Notes: generated from the letters alone by a model not told the origin. DNA of 64,000 bases from Enterobacter quasihormaechei (GCF_004331385.1 NZ_SJON01000002.1:434001-498000), one strand, 5' to 3'. Shown: positions 34,509 to 43,671, counted from the stretch's first letter. Numbers and translations: made by a program.

Positions 34509-34877
34509 ATGAAATACCGCATCACCCTTGCTCTGGCCCTTTTTTCTTTAAGCACAGCTTCCTTCGCGATGTCTCTTTGTCAGGAGAAAGAAAAGGATAT
34601 CCAACGCGAAATCAGTTATGCCGAGAAGCATAACAATCAGCACCGGATCGACGGTCTGAAAAAGGCGTTGAGCGAAGTGAAAGATAATTGTACGGACAGC
34701 AAGCTGCGTGCCGATCATCAGGAAAAAATCGCTGAACAGAAGGACGAGATAGCCGAGCGCCGTCAAGACCTGCAAGAAGCGAAAGAGAAAGGTGATGCGG
34801 AAAAAATTGCCAAGCGCGAGAGGAAGTTGCAAGAGGCGCAGGACGAACTGAAAGCGCTGGAAGCTCGCGATTATTGA
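34509..34877 (+). CDS. yqjC: DUF1090 periplasmic protein YqjC
   Basis: A 122-residue secreted protein with a signal peptide (1-19, ending SFA) and a long, highly charged helical body rich in Lys, Glu and Gln (EKIAEQKDEIAERRQDLQEA) that should form a coiled coil. Two cysteines (SLCQEK and DNCTDS) may pair. It is the DUF1090 family, of unknown function. The start ATG 34509 opens the signal peptide, preceded by ATGGAAGG. It leads the yqjCDEK gene group. Confidence 0.9.
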   Translation: MKYRITLALALFSLSTASFAMSLCQEKEKDIQREISYAEKHNNQHRIDGLKKALSEVKDNCTDSKLRADHQEKIAEQKDEIAERRQDLQEAKEKGDAEKIAKRERKLQEAQDELKALEARDY

Positions 34878-34906
34878 GTTAACGGAAATCTCAACAGGAG
34901 AGAATC

Positions 34907-35212
34907 ATGTCAAAAGATACAACTTCAGAAAATCTGCGCGCTGAGCTGAAATCCCTGGCGGACACCCTGGAAGAGGTGCTGAACTCTTCTGCCGATAAAT
35001 CGAAAGAAGAAGTGAGCAAACTGCGCAGCAAAGCGGAGCAGGCGCTGAAAGAGAGCCGTTACCGTCTGGGTGAAACCGGCGACGCGCTGGCGAAACAGAC
35101 CCGCGAAGCGGCTGCGCGCGCAGACGAATATGTACGTGATAATCCATGGACGGGTGTAGGTATTGGCGCCGCAGTGGGTGTGGTGCTGGGTGTCCTGCTG
35201 ACGCGTCGTTGA
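34907..35212 (+). CDS. yqjD: ElaB/YqjD/YgaM-family tail-anchored ribosome-associated protein
   Basis: A 101-residue protein with a charged amphipathic body and one C-terminal membrane anchor (WTGVGIGAAVGVVLGVLLTRR). E. coli YqjD is RpoS-induced, sits in the inner membrane and binds 70S and 100S ribosomes in stationary phase. ATG 34907 follows CAGGAGAGA. Two bases separate it from yqjE. Confidence 0.92.
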   Translation: MSKDTTSENLRAELKSLADTLEEVLNSSADKSKEEVSKLRSKAEQALKESRYRLGETGDALAKQTREAAARADEYVRDNPWTGVGIGAAVGVVLGVLLTRR

Positions 35213-35214
35213 TT

Positions 35215-35613
35215 ATGGAAGATCCACGTCACGCACAAGGGCCTGCTAAAAACGTCCTCGGCATCGGCCAGCGTATTCTTACGACGCTGGTCGGGATTGC
35301 CGAAACGCGCGTCCGGCTTGCGGTAGTGGAGCTGGAAGAGGAGAAAGCCAACCTCTTCCAGATGCTGCTCATGCTCGGGCTTACGATGCTCTTTGCCGCG
35401 TTTGGCCTGATGAGCCTGATGGTGTTAATCATCTGGGCTATCGATCCACAGTATCGTCTGAACGCGATGATTGCCACAACCGTGGTTCTGCTGGTTGCAG
35501 CGCTGATAGGCGGTATCTGGACCCTGCATAAAGCGCGCACCTCGACCTTCCTGCGCCACACGCGTCAGGAGCTGGCCAACGACCGCGCCCTGCTGGAGGA
35601 TGATAAGTCGTGA
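35215..35613 (+). CDS. yqjE: Phage-holin-III-like inner membrane protein YqjE
   Basis: A 132-residue protein of the YqjE family with two adjacent membrane helices (about 52-73 and 80-104, separated by AIDPQYRLNAM) between charged ends. Its function is unknown. The ATG at 35215 matches the family start MEDPRH. It is in the middle of yqjDEK, which E. coli expresses together in stationary phase. Confidence 0.9.
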   Translation: MEDPRHAQGPAKNVLGIGQRILTTLVGIAETRVRLAVVELEEEKANLFQMLLMLGLTMLFAAFGLMSLMVLIIWAIDPQYRLNAMIATTVVLLVAALIGGIWTLHKARTSTFLRHTRQELANDRALLEDDKS

Positions 35614-35906
35614 GCGACAAAGCCGAACGTCAGAAGCGTAAAGCGTATCTGCTGAGCCAGATCCAACAGCAGCGGTTGGATCTGTCCGCCAGCCGACGCG
35701 ACTGGGTTGAAGCCACGCATCGGTTTGACCGGGGCTGGAACACTGTTCTGAGCCTGCGCTCATGGGCGCTGGTCGGCAGCAGCGTGATGGCGATCTGGTC
35801 GGTTCGGCATCCTAATATGCTGATCCGCTGGGCACGCCGCGGCTTTGGTGCCTGGAGCGCCTGGCGTCTGGTGAAAACCACGCTGCGTCAGCAGCAGCTG
35901 CGCTAG
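35610..35906 (+). CDS. yqjK: YqjK-like protein
   Basis: A 98-residue basic protein starting at GTG 35610 and overlapping the yqjE stop by 4 bases (GTGA). The N-terminal half is a charged helix (QKRKAYLLSQIQQQRLDLSA) and the second half contains a short hydrophobic segment (SWALVGSSVMAIWSV). Function unknown; conserved with yqjD and yqjE. Confidence 0.88.
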   Translation: MSDKAERQKRKAYLLSQIQQQRLDLSASRRDWVEATHRFDRGWNTVLSLRSWALVGSSVMAIWSVRHPNMLIRWARRGFGAWSAWRLVKTTLRQQQLR

Positions 35907-35913
35907 CCTTCTC

Positions 35914-35982
35914 GCCGGGTGGCGCTGCGCTTACCCGGCCTACGGTAAAAAGTAGGCCGGATAAGGCGTAGCCGTCACCCGG
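35914..35982. repeat. REP/BIME-type palindromic pair
   Basis: GCCGGGTGGCGCTGCGCTTACCCGGCC followed by GTAGGCCGGATAAGGCGTAGCCGTCACCCGG, behind yqjK. Confidence 0.8.
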
Positions 35983-36158
35983 AACATCTCTCCACGCTCC
36001 CTTACTCAATATCTTTGAAAAAGATTGACAGTTTTCCTTGCTAACAATTGCCACCCGCCCCGTTTACACTCCTCTCCATCAACAGCAAAGACGCGGTATC
36101 TACCCGATTTTGCAAGCAAATAACGTTTAGCCGCTGATGTGGTTTCCTGGAGAGTAAA

Positions 36159-36551
36159 ATGAAAAAATTAGAAGATGTTGGTGTACTGGTAGCGCGTATT
36201 CTGATGCCAATTCTGTTCATCACCGCGGGCTGGGGCAAAATCACCGGTTATGCGGGTACCCAGCAGTATATGGAAGCCATGGGCGTGCCGGGGTTCCTGC
36301 TGCCACTGACTATCCTGCTTGAGTTCGGCGGTGGCCTGGCGGTGTTGTTCGGTTTCCTGACCCGCACCACGGCGCTGTTCACCGCAGGCTTCACCCTGCT
36401 GACGGCGTTCCTGTTCCACAGCAACTTTGCCGAAGGCGTGAACTCCCTGATGTTCATGAAAAACCTGACCATTGCAGGCGGCTATCTGCTGCTGGCCATC
36501 ACGGGCCCTGGCGCTTACAGCATCGACCGTCTTCTGAATAAGAAGTGGTAA
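36159..36551 (+). CDS. yqjF: DoxX-family membrane protein YqjF
   Basis: A 130-residue protein with four membrane segments and the DoxX signature (GVLVARILMPILFITAGWGKI at the start, GGGLAVLFGF in the middle). E. coli YqjF is a predicted quinol oxidase subunit, and its promoter responds to nitroaromatic breakdown products through YhaJ, which is encoded nearby at 38122. ATG 36159 follows TGGAGAG. Confidence 0.9.
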   Translation: MKKLEDVGVLVARILMPILFITAGWGKITGYAGTQQYMEAMGVPGFLLPLTILLEFGGGLAVLFGFLTRTTALFTAGFTLLTAFLFHSNFAEGVNSLMFMKNLTIAGGYLLLAITGPGAYSIDRLLNKKW

Positions 36552-36573
36552 GCACGCTATACTGATTAAATTC

Positions 36574-36601
36574 AAAGCGAGGAGACATCTCCTCGCTTTT
36601 G
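36574..36601 (+). terminator. Terminator of yqjF
   Basis: AAAGCGAGGAG-ACAT-CTCCTCGCTTT, an 11-bp perfect stem ending in T, 23 bases after the yqjF stop. Confidence 0.8.
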
Positions 36602-36623
36602 CTATCTGACGGAGGAGTAAAAA

Positions 36624-37610
36624 ATGGGACAACTCGTAGACGGCGTCTGGCAGGATGTCTGGTATGACACCAAATCCACCGGCGGACGCTTTAAGCGCTC
36701 TGTTTCGGCCTTCCGTAACTGGCTGACCGCCGACGGCGCACCCGGCCCAAGCGGCGAAGGCGGCTTCGCGGCGGAGAAAAATCGTTATCATCTGTACGTT
36801 TCTCTCGCCTGCCCGTGGGCGCACCGTACGCTGATTGTGCGCAAGCTTAAAGGCCTCGAATCGTTAATTCCGGTTTCGGTGGTGAACCCGCTGATGCTGG
36901 AAAACGGCTGGACCTTCGACAGCGATTTCCCTGCCGCGACGGGTGATGAACTTTATCACCACAATTTCCTGTATCAGCTCTATCTGCGCGCCGATCCGCA
37001 CTACACCGGACGCGTAACCGTACCGGTGCTGTGGGACAAGAAAAACCAGACGATCGTCAGCAATGAATCCGCTGAAATCATTCGCATGTTCAATACCGCC
37101 TTTGACGCGCACGGCGCCCGCGCCGGGGATTACTATCCGGCGGAGCTGCGCGAGAAAATTGACGAGCTGAACGGCTGGATCTACGACAACGTGAACAACG
37201 GCGTCTATAAGGCCGGTTTCGCCACCAGCCAGGAAGCCTACGACGAAGCGGTCGGAAAAGTCTTTGAATCCCTGGAGCGTCTGGAGCAGATCCTCGGCCA
37301 GCATCGTTATTTAACCGGCGATCGCCTGACCGAAGCGGACATCCGCCTGTGGACAACGCTGATCCGCTTTGATCCGGTTTACGTCACCCACTTCAAGTGC
37401 GACAAGCATCGCATCAGCGACTATCTGAACCTGCACGGTTTCCTGCGCGACATCTATCAGATGCCCGGGATTGCGGAGACGGTCGATTTTGACCATATTC
37501 GCACCCACTATTTCCGCAGCCATAAGACCATCAACCCAACGGGCATCATCTCCATTGGCCCGTGGCAGGATCTGGATGAACCGCACGGGCGCGACGTGCG
37601 TTTCGGATAA
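36624..37610 (+). CDS. yqjG: Glutathionyl-hydroquinone reductase
   Basis: A 328-residue xi-class glutathione transferase that reduces glutathionyl-hydroquinones. The catalytic cysteine is Cys63 in YVSLACPWAHRT. The N-terminal thioredoxin-like and C-terminal helical domains are complete (IDELNGWIYDNVNNGVYKAG, LTEADIRLWTTLIRFD). Length and active site equal E. coli YqjG. ATG 36624 follows GGAGGAG. Confidence 0.94.
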   Translation: MGQLVDGVWQDVWYDTKSTGGRFKRSVSAFRNWLTADGAPGPSGEGGFAAEKNRYHLYVSLACPWAHRTLIVRKLKGLESLIPVSVVNPLMLENGWTFDSDFPAATGDELYHHNFLYQLYLRADPHYTGRVTVPVLWDKKNQTIVSNESAEIIRMFNTAFDAHGARAGDYYPAELREKIDELNGWIYDNVNNGVYKAGFATSQEAYDEAVGKVFESLERLEQILGQHRYLTGDRLTEADIRLWTTLIRFDPVYVTHFKCDKHRISDYLNLHGFLRDIYQMPGIAETVDFDHIRTHYFRSHKTINPTGIISIGPWQDLDEPHGRDVRFG

Positions 37611-37616
37611 TTATTT

Positions 37617-37641
37617 AGGGAATCAATTGATTCCCTTTTTT
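37617..37641 (+). terminator. Terminator of yqjG
   Basis: AGGGAATCAATTGATTCCCT is a perfect palindrome followed by five more T, 7 bases after the yqjG stop. Confidence 0.8.
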
Positions 37642-37715
37642 AATTCACGGCATACATCTATCCTTACCTCGATCGCTTAGAAAACAAGTGATTGACTGAT
37701 TAAGAGGCAAGGAAA

Positions 37716-38081
37716 ATGGACTGGTATTTAAAAGTACTACGCAACTACGTTGGATTTGGTGGCCGCGCCCGCCGCAAAGAGTACTGGATGTTCGTTCTGG
37801 TGAACTTCGTCCTGATTATGGTGCTGGGCATTGTGGACAAAATCCTCGGCTGGGAGCGAGAGGGGGGTGAAGGCATACTCACCACCATTTATGGTGTGTT
37901 AGTTCTGCTGCCTTCATGGGCCGTGCTGTTCCGTCGTCTCCACGACACCGATCGTTCGGCGTGGTGGCTGCTGTTGCTGTTGATCCCGCTTATTGGCTGG
38001 ATCGTGATTTTGATTTTCAACTGTCAGAGCGGAACGCCGGGCGAAAACCGCTTTGGTCCGGATCCTAAGACAAGCGCGTAA
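37716..38081 (+). CDS. yhaH: DUF805 inner membrane protein YhaH
   Basis: A 121-residue DUF805 protein: an N-terminal FGGRARRKEYWMFVLVN motif typical of the family, three to four membrane segments, the conserved RRLHDTDRSAWW loop, and a polar tail ending in PGENRFGPDP. The biochemical role is unknown. It has AAGGAAA before the ATG and stands alone. Confidence 0.9.
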   Translation: MDWYLKVLRNYVGFGGRARRKEYWMFVLVNFVLIMVLGIVDKILGWEREGGEGILTTIYGVLVLLPSWAVLFRRLHDTDRSAWWLLLLLIPLIGWIVILIFNCQSGTPGENRFGPDPKTSA

Positions 38082-38088
38082 ATTTTGC

Positions 38089-38118
38089 CCGGTGGCGCTT
38101 ACGCTTACCGGGCCTGCA
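38089..38118. repeat. Single REP unit
   Basis: GCCCGGTGGCGCTTACGCTTACCGGGCC, one palindromic unit between the convergent yhaH and yhaJ genes. Confidence 0.75.
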
Positions 38119-38121
38119 CGC

Positions 38122-39024
38122 TTATTTGTTGTGATGCGCAAAGAGCTTGGGTATTTCTCGCAAACACCACGATTTGGCTTCGCCCATGCTGTCGCGACGC
38201 CACGCCATAATGATATCCACTTCACTGGTGTATTCCGGGCTGACCACGCGCAGCCGCCCCTCAGCAATATCCTTTTCGACGAACGGATACGGCATGGTCG
38301 CCACGCCCAGCCCGGCGAGCAGCGCCTGGCGCTTATCTTCCAGCGACGTCACCGTCAGACGCGGCTGTTTATCCAGCAGCTGCACCGTCAGCACCGGACG
38401 CTCGCGCGCGGTATCCGCCACCGCCACGCCGCGGTACTTCACGCGCGTCACTTCAGAGAGCGGCTCCGGCTCCTGGTGAATCGGGTGATCCGGCGCGGCA
38501 ACGTAGACGTTCATCACGCTGTAAAGTTTGCGCGAGTTGATTTCTGACGATGAGCGGAAATGCATGTCCGGCGCAATGACGATATCCGCCCTGCCCGTCT
38601 CCAGCCGCTCCCATGCCCCTGCCAGCACCTCGGTGATGATCGACAGCTGGGTATTGGCTTTTGCGGCCAGGCGGTCCACCAGCGGGAACAGCGCCTCGGT
38701 GGGCACCAGCGCTTCGGTCACTAGCGTCAGATGGGTTTCCCAGCCGCGGGCCAGCGCCTCGGCGTCCGTCGTCAGCTTATCCGCCGCTTCAAGCAGCACG
38801 CGGCCGCGTTCCAGCAGCATTCGCCCAACGTTGGTGAATTTTGTTCGATGACCGGAGCGATCGAAGAGCACAACATCCAGCTCCTCCTCCAGCTTTTGCA
38901 TGGTATAGCTCAGCGCAGACGGAACGCGCCCCAGTTCATCTGCCGCGGCGGCAAAACTGCCACGCCTGTCAATCGCGTCCATGACGCGAAGCGCCTCAAG
39001 CGTCAATGCTCTCTCTTTAGCCAT
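38122..39024 (-). CDS. yhaJ: LysR-family regulator YhaJ
   Basis: A 300-residue LysR-type activator with an N-terminal helix-turn-helix (LRVMDAIDRRGSFAAAADELGRVPSALS, about 8-35) and the periplasmic-binding-like effector domain. In E. coli, YhaJ activates yqjF in response to nitrotoluene products and affects virulence genes in pathogenic strains. It is divergent from yhaK, with about 100 bases between that should hold its operator. Confidence 0.92.
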   Translation of the reverse strand: MAKERALTLEALRVMDAIDRRGSFAAAADELGRVPSALSYTMQKLEEELDVVLFDRSGHRTKFTNVGRMLLERGRVLLEAADKLTTDAEALARGWETHLTLVTEALVPTEALFPLVDRLAAKANTQLSIITEVLAGAWERLETGRADIVIAPDMHFRSSSEINSRKLYSVMNVYVAAPDHPIHQEPEPLSEVTRVKYRGVAVADTARERPVLTVQLLDKQPRLTVTSLEDKRQALLAGLGVATMPYPFVEKDIAEGRLRVVSPEYTSEVDIIMAWRRDSMGEAKSWCLREIPKLFAHHNK

Positions 39025-39128
39025 CTCGTTCTCATTCAGTAAATTTGAACATACCGGGCAGAATATCTGGCTAACAATGCAGCGTCCATACCTTTACCAT
39101 TGATTTAGTGTAAAGAGAGGTCAAGTTT

Positions 39129-39830
39129 ATGATTACGACAAGAACAGCGAAACAGTGCGGACAAGCCGATTTCGGTTGGTTGCAGGCCCGCTACACCTTT
39201 TCCTTTGGACACTACTTTGACCCTAAACTCCTTGGTTACGCTTCACTGCGCGTACTGAATCAGGAGGTGCTCGCTCCGGGCGCGTCCTTCCAGCCGCGCG
39301 CGTATCCTAAAGTCGATATCCTGAACCTGATCCTGGAAGGCGAGGCAGAATACCGCGATAGCGAGGGCAATCATGTCCAGGCAAAGGCTGGCGAGGCGCT
39401 GTTAATTTCTACGCAGCCCGGTATTAGCTATAGCGAGCATAACCTCAGCAAAGACAAAACGCTGACCCGCATGCAGCTGTGGCTGGATGCCTGTCCGGAG
39501 CGGGAAAATCCGCTGGTGCAAAAGATCGACCTGAAGGGCGATAAACAGCAGCTGATTGCCTCGCCAGACGGCAGCAAAGGCAGCTTGCAGTTACGCCAGC
39601 AGGTATGGCTGCACCATATTGAACTGAAAAAAGGTGAACAGGTGAGCTTCCAGCTTCATGGCCCGCGCGCCTATTTACAGTCCATTCACGGCACGGTACA
39701 TGCGGTAACGCATACGGAAGAGAAAGAAGCGCTCACCTGCGGTGACGGGGCGTTTATTCGTGATGAAGCGAATATCACCCTGGTGGCAGATACGCCGCTG
39801 CGCGCGCTGCTGATTGATTTGCCGGTTTAA
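39129..39830 (+). CDS. yhaK: Pirin-like bicupin YhaK
   Basis: A 233-residue pirin-family protein of two cupin domains, same length as E. coli YhaK. The N-terminal start has the usual FGHYFDPKLLGYASLRVLNQE. It is a cytoplasmic, redox-sensitive protein of uncertain activity. It follows AGAGAGGTC and is divergent from yhaJ. Confidence 0.92.
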   Translation: MITTRTAKQCGQADFGWLQARYTFSFGHYFDPKLLGYASLRVLNQEVLAPGASFQPRAYPKVDILNLILEGEAEYRDSEGNHVQAKAGEALLISTQPGISYSEHNLSKDKTLTRMQLWLDACPERENPLVQKIDLKGDKQQLIASPDGSKGSLQLRQQVWLHHIELKKGEQVSFQLHGPRAYLQSIHGTVHAVTHTEEKEALTCGDGAFIRDEANITLVADTPLRALLIDLPV

Positions 39831-39879
39831 AAAAAAACTCACCATAGCCCTCTCCCCAATGGGGAGAGGGGAAATTTTT
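39831..39879. terminator. Bidirectional terminator between yhaK and cyuA
   Basis: CCCTCTCCCC-AAT-GGGGAGAGGG (39848-39870) is a 10-bp perfect stem. It is followed by GAAATTTTT on the plus strand and preceded by a run of A, which is a T-run for the minus strand, so it can stop both convergent units. The same stem core appears at 57017-57063. Confidence 0.8.
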
Positions 39880-41179
39880 ACACCTTACTCGCCATAATCT
39901 CAATAATCTGCCGGTCCGTTGCCTGCATTGAGCGACACGCCAGCGCGCACAGGTTAGAGATAGACTGTTCCACGTCGTGGGCCACAATCCCCTCGTTACC
40001 CGTCACGGCTGTATCATCCAGCGCCATCATCACGGCTTTCCAGGCGCTGGTGACGCTGGTCGAGACCTTCATGGCGCAGCTGTTAGACGCCCCGTCGCAG
40101 ATCATCCCGCTGACGTCACCGATCATACTGCCGATCGCCATGGCAATGGTCTGGTAAGAACCGCCCATTAGCCACGCCATTCCCGCCGCAGCGCCCATCG
40201 CCGCCGTCGTCGCCGCACACAGCGCGGACAAACGCGGAAGCTGGTAATGGATGTAAATAGCCGACAGATGCGAGAGCATCAGCGCCCGCGCCAGCCGTTC
40301 GTCATCGGCCTGAACGTGTTCAGCGACCACGACAACCGGCATGGTAGCCGTAATCCCCTGATTCCCGGAGCCCGAGTTGCTCATCGCCGGCAGCGTCGCG
40401 CCACCCATGCGGGCATCCGAAGCCGCACTGGTGCGGATAACGATGTCTGAACCCAGATCCTGGCCCATCCATCCGCGTGCGCGCTGCTTATTGAGCGTCG
40501 CGCCAACGTGCAACCCCCACTTTCCGCTGAGCCCTTCACGAGAGAGCGCATCGTTCAATTGCCCTGCTTCCAGGATAAAGCAGATCGCCTCGAACGGCAC
40601 CTGCTCCACAAACTCCAGGATCTGCGAGAGCGTGGTGTTTGACAGTACCGCCAGCGGATCGTTACTTACCTCGGTCTGCCGATCGCCAAGCCTGAAGCGC
40701 GTTTCGCCCTGACAAACCACCTCCACCACCCGGGTATGCCCGCCGGCGATAGTCACCATCGCCGAGGAATCTCCAGCGTACACGCAGGCACGTGAATAAA
40801 GGATCTCATCGCACGGCTCCTGCAATTTCACCTGCACCAGACCTGCTTTGAGCATGGCTTTGGCGCGCGTTAGCGCCTCGGCAGAAGCGTCTTTCAACAC
40901 CTCCAGCCCGGCGTGGGCATTACCGCCCGTCGCCCCCAGCGCCGCCGCGATGGGTAAACCGACCATGCCGGTGCCGGGCACCGTTACGCCAAGCCCGTTT
41001 TTCATCAGGTTTGGCGATACCCACGCCTCAATACGCGTCACCTCACCGGAAAGCTCTCCGGCAGCCATCGCACAGGCCAGCGCCAGCGAGACGGGTTCGG
41101 TACACCCCAGCGCAGGCTTTACCTCCTCCTGCACGGCGCGAATAAAATGATTCCATAAAGGATTAATTTGCTCAGACAT
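39878..41179 (-). CDS. cyuA: L-cysteine desulfidase
   Basis: A 433-residue enzyme (E. coli YhaM/CyuA, 436) that breaks L-cysteine to pyruvate, sulfide and ammonia under anaerobic conditions. The family's iron-sulfur cysteines are visible in PALGCTEP and [14 protein letters not shown], with the conserved stretch [20 protein letters not shown]. The start at ATG 41179 matches the family N-terminus; a longer frame from 41230 overlaps cyuP. It is the second gene of the cyuPA operon, 20 bases after cyuP. Confidence 0.92.
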   Translation of the reverse strand: MSEQINPLWNHFIRAVQEEVKPALGCTEPVSLALACAMAAGELSGEVTRIEAWVSPNLMKNGLGVTVPGTGMVGLPIAAALGATGGNAHAGLEVLKDASAEALTRAKAMLKAGLVQVKLQEPCDEILYSRACVYAGDSSAMVTIAGGHTRVVEVVCQGETRFRLGDRQTEVSNDPLAVLSNTTLSQILEFVEQVPFEAICFILEAGQLNDALSREGLSGKWGLHVGATLNKQRARGWMGQDLGSDIVIRTSAASDARMGGATLPAMSNSGSGNQGITATMPVVVVAEHVQADDERLARALMLSHLSAIYIHYQLPRLSALCAATTAAMGAAAGMAWLMGGSYQTIAMAIGSMIGDVSGMICDGASNSCAMKVSTSVTSAWKAVMMALDDTAVTGNEGIVAHDVEQSISNLCALACRSMQATDRQIIEIMASKV

Positions 41180-41199
41180 CGTTACGACCTTATTTAACC

Positions 41200-42531
41200 T
41201 CATGAGAAGGCGAGGAAAGGAGAAACACAAAGCAGCAGCCCGGTGATCACAATAATCACCAGCGACACGCCTTTATATTTATGAAGGGCGGGCACTTTGT
41301 AGACCAGCCACGCCGGAATTAAGCAGCCCACCATCCCGAAAATAGGGCTACAGATGGAGGTGAAGCTCAGCACCGGCGCGTTTAACACAATCGCGCTCCA
41401 GGCGAGCAGGATGGCGAACAGCATGATCCCGCGCTGGACGGTGCTTTCATTAATACGTTCAGCCGGCATTTTGCGGCGCAGGATATTCATCACGATGCCC
41501 TGCGTCGCTTCACGAAAGCCCAGGTAGACGCCGAAGAAGGCAGTCATGACGGCAAAGATATTGAGAACCACGCTGACGATTTTGACCCAGCCTGCGCCGT
41601 CACCGCTGATAAACTGCGCCGCGATTGCCAGGGCGGAAATATTCTGCTCGTAGGCTTTTACCGCCTCGTCGTGCCCCATCGCCAGGGTGAAAGAGACGGC
41701 GTAGAAGAAGACCGTCACAAACAGTATGCCAAAGGCGATATTCATCGCCCGCAGCGCCTTATGACGCGCCACCTCAACGGATTTTTCCCGCGAACGATAG
41801 GAAATCACCATCGGGCTTAACGTCTGGATAAACAGAATGGAGGTTAAGGTGAAAGGCAGCGTAATTATGGCGTTTTTAATCAGCAGCCCCATCGGCGGCA
41901 GCATACCGACGTTGGCTAAATGCCAGAGGCCGATCATCGAAAGCCCCAGCGCCGCCACCACAAATAATTTGGTCAGCACCATCAGGCTGGAGACTTTAAA
42001 CAGCAGCTTTTCACCGCGCGAAGAAATAGCGACCAGGATGCAGATCAGGAATAAGCCGTAGAAGGGATTTTCCGACAGCAACCCCTCGGTGACGCCGAAG
42101 GTGTGCAAATAAGATGCGCTGTCGTTGGTGATAGCCGTGGAATAAACAAACATCCAGATGACCAGCATCACGAAATAAAGTGCACCCAATAAGATGCCCC
42201 AGTTTTTACCTAAATAACCGCTAATCACGCTCGGGTAGTCTTTGCATTCCGGGGATTCCGCCAGCGTATTAATAAATAACCGCTGGAAGAGGTACATGGC
42301 CGGATAGCCAATTATCGACGAGAGCAAAAAGACCCACAGCCCCATTAATCCAACCTGCACCGGAAGAAAAACGATACCCGCGCCGATAGCCATCCCGATA
42401 CTCATGATGACCCAGCCCGTATCGGTGCTGTCGAATTTAATCGCCTCTCGCCATTCGCTTTCGCTCATTCCCGCCCGCCTTGCCGCAGGGGAATCACTCA
42501 CAATCACACTGCTGTTTGTTGCCATATTCAT
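41200..42531 (-). CDS. cyuP: Cysteine importer CyuP (HAAAP family)
   Basis: A 443-residue hydroxy/aromatic amino acid permease family protein with eleven membrane helices, near-identical to E. coli YhaO in length and in segments such as [19 protein letters not shown] and [14 protein letters not shown]. It imports cysteine (serine is also reported) for CyuA. The first ATG at 42531 is used; a second lies two codons later. Confidence 0.92.
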   Translation of the reverse strand: MNMATNSSVIVSDSPAARRAGMSESEWREAIKFDSTDTGWVIMSIGMAIGAGIVFLPVQVGLMGLWVFLLSSIIGYPAMYLFQRLFINTLAESPECKDYPSVISGYLGKNWGILLGALYFVMLVIWMFVYSTAITNDSASYLHTFGVTEGLLSENPFYGLFLICILVAISSRGEKLLFKVSSLMVLTKLFVVAALGLSMIGLWHLANVGMLPPMGLLIKNAIITLPFTLTSILFIQTLSPMVISYRSREKSVEVARHKALRAMNIAFGILFVTVFFYAVSFTLAMGHDEAVKAYEQNISALAIAAQFISGDGAGWVKIVSVVLNIFAVMTAFFGVYLGFREATQGIVMNILRRKMPAERINESTVQRGIMLFAILLAWSAIVLNAPVLSFTSICSPIFGMVGCLIPAWLVYKVPALHKYKGVSLVIIVITGLLLCVSPFLAFS

Positions 42532-42717
42532 TGGGCACTCGCTTATTTTGTAGGGTAAGTAATTGTTTTTATGTGGTTCCGATCGCCAGCGATTGCGAGT
42601 CAGAGAGTGCAGGTGTGTGTTATTGGTATGGGAAGATCATATCCGTAGCGCGGGAGAAAAAAGTCACAATCTTTATGCGGCCTTCCTGAATTTAGAGAAA
42701 AAAGCGCCTCATTTTTA

Positions 42718-42758
42718 ATGATAGTTGGTAAAAAATTCCAAAAGTGACGCATTTCACA
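42718..42758 (-). promoter_or_regulatory. Candidate CRP-dependent promoter of cyuPA
   Basis: AGTGACGCATTTCACA (42743-42758) has nine of ten CRP core matches. On the minus strand a TATCAT box (42718-42723) would start transcription near 42710, placing the site about 41 bases upstream (class II spacing). The leader to cyuP would be about 180 bases. The remaining intergenic sequence shows no other feature. Confidence 0.45.
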
Positions 42759-42804
42759 GAATCACTATGTTGAGAAAATGGATCTTTTTTAGGAATTTAT
42801 AAAG

Positions 42805-42879
42805 ATGATTGTTCTACTTTCAGCCTTCAAATTTTTATACGATAGCATCACTGAACCCACTCTATTATTATGGCTATGA
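42805..42879 (+). CDS. Small leader ORF coupled to the next gene
   Basis: A 24-codon frame (MIVLLSAFKF then LYDSITEPTLLLWL) with AGGA nine bases before its ATG. Its TGA is separated by a single base from the ATG of the STM2901-family gene (TGATATGG). That gene has no ribosome site of its own, so this small frame would supply ribosomes by termination-reinitiation. The peptide is hydrophobic. It may equally be a remnant of a larger deleted gene, and I know no family for it. Confidence 0.4.
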   Translation: MIVLLSAFKFLYDSITEPTLLLWL

Positions 42880-42880
42880 T

Positions 42881-43330
42881 ATGGATACCGTTGAAGAGCT
42901 CAATGGAACATATTTCTATAAAGGTATATGTAATATCTCGGCGTCTGAGTTATTTTTTTGGATTTTCCCTGATACTACCGATGAACAGTTCGGCGGATTA
43001 AAAGATGCAGTAATGATGGCTACTATGATCCTTGGTTTACCTATACTTGAGACCAGAACAAAACCAGAAACGGCTACTATAGGTACTTCCGTGGCTTCTA
43101 AGTATCTTCGCGATCTTCTGAATGTACAGCTACCACACCGATTACCTACGATTACACTCGCAAGCTTTAAATACCGAAAACCAATGTATACCAAAAACTT
43201 AGGTGCATTCATTGGTCGATGGATCCCTGCATTGGGGATAACCATACTTGCTGCTGATCTTGCAACGATAAGTTACAAAACACTCTCACGATATAATACG
43301 ATTGCTCACCCTAAAGATCGGATTTGGTGA
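42881..43330 (+). CDS. STM2901-family protein (unknown function)
   Basis: A 149-residue protein starting MDTVEELNGTYFYKGICNIS, a start I recognise from the Salmonella STM2901 group; this is from memory, not a search. The first 60 residues look soluble. The C-terminal part carries one clear hydrophobic segment (LGAFIGRWIPALGITILAADLA, about 115-136) followed by the ending ISYKTLSRYNTIAHPKDRIW. The frame is open back to a TTG at 42809, but ATG 42881 matches the family and abuts the leader ORF stop. Base composition is AT-rich compared with the neighbouring cyu and tdc genes, indicating recent acquisition. It forms a tight group with the DUF1493 gene and hcp. A function in contact-dependent competition is a guess from this context only. 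Confidence 0.65.
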   Translation: MDTVEELNGTYFYKGICNISASELFFWIFPDTTDEQFGGLKDAVMMATMILGLPILETRTKPETATIGTSVASKYLRDLLNVQLPHRLPTITLASFKYRKPMYTKNLGAFIGRWIPALGITILAADLATISYKTLSRYNTIAHPKDRIW

Positions 43331-43332
43331 AT

Positions 43333-43650
43333 ATGAATAGTGAAAATGATGTTTTGAAGTTCTTCAGGGAAAATTTACCAGAACAGGGAACATTTACGGG
43401 CAAGAGGATCCCGCTCGAGTTAGACGATGTTCTACAGGATTACACCGATCTGGATGATATCGTTTATGCCATTGAGAAATTTGAGAAAAACTATCTTATC
43501 AATGTGCCCACGCAAAACTATTTCCCATGGACTCAAACCTGGTTTTTCAGAAAATGGTTTACGCAAGAACCCGTTAAACAAATATCAAAACCATTAACCG
43601 TAAGAATGTTTGCTGAGGCGGTAAAAGCAGGCACATGGATCCATCACTGA
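43333..43650 (+). CDS. DUF1493-family protein (acyl-carrier-like, unknown function)
   Basis: A 105-residue acidic protein starting MNSENDVLKFFRENLPEQ, with the DUF1493 features LQDYTDLDDIVYAIEKFEKNY, NYFPW and the C-terminal KPLTVRMFAEAVKAGTWI. This small helical family resembles acyl-carrier proteins in outline. I see no phosphopantetheine DSL serine; the comparable place reads TDLDD. ATG 43333 is used; GTG 43327 overlaps the previous stop codon and is also possible. In Salmonella a DUF1493 gene also lies next to STM2901, as I recall, so the two probably work together. Confidence 0.75.
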   Translation: MNSENDVLKFFRENLPEQGTFTGKRIPLELDDVLQDYTDLDDIVYAIEKFEKNYLINVPTQNYFPWTQTWFFRKWFTQEPVKQISKPLTVRMFAEAVKAGTWIHH

Positions 43651-43671
43651 TTTTCGAAAGGAGCATGATTT

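Noticed and set aside
36168..36824. 218-codon minus-strand frame across yqjF and yqjG
   Set aside because: Crosses the yqjF terminator and two well-supported genes on the other strand; no motif.
42809..42880. TTG start at 42809 for the STM2901-like gene
   Set aside because: TTG is badly spaced from AGGA, and the recognised family start MDTVEELNG lies at 42881.
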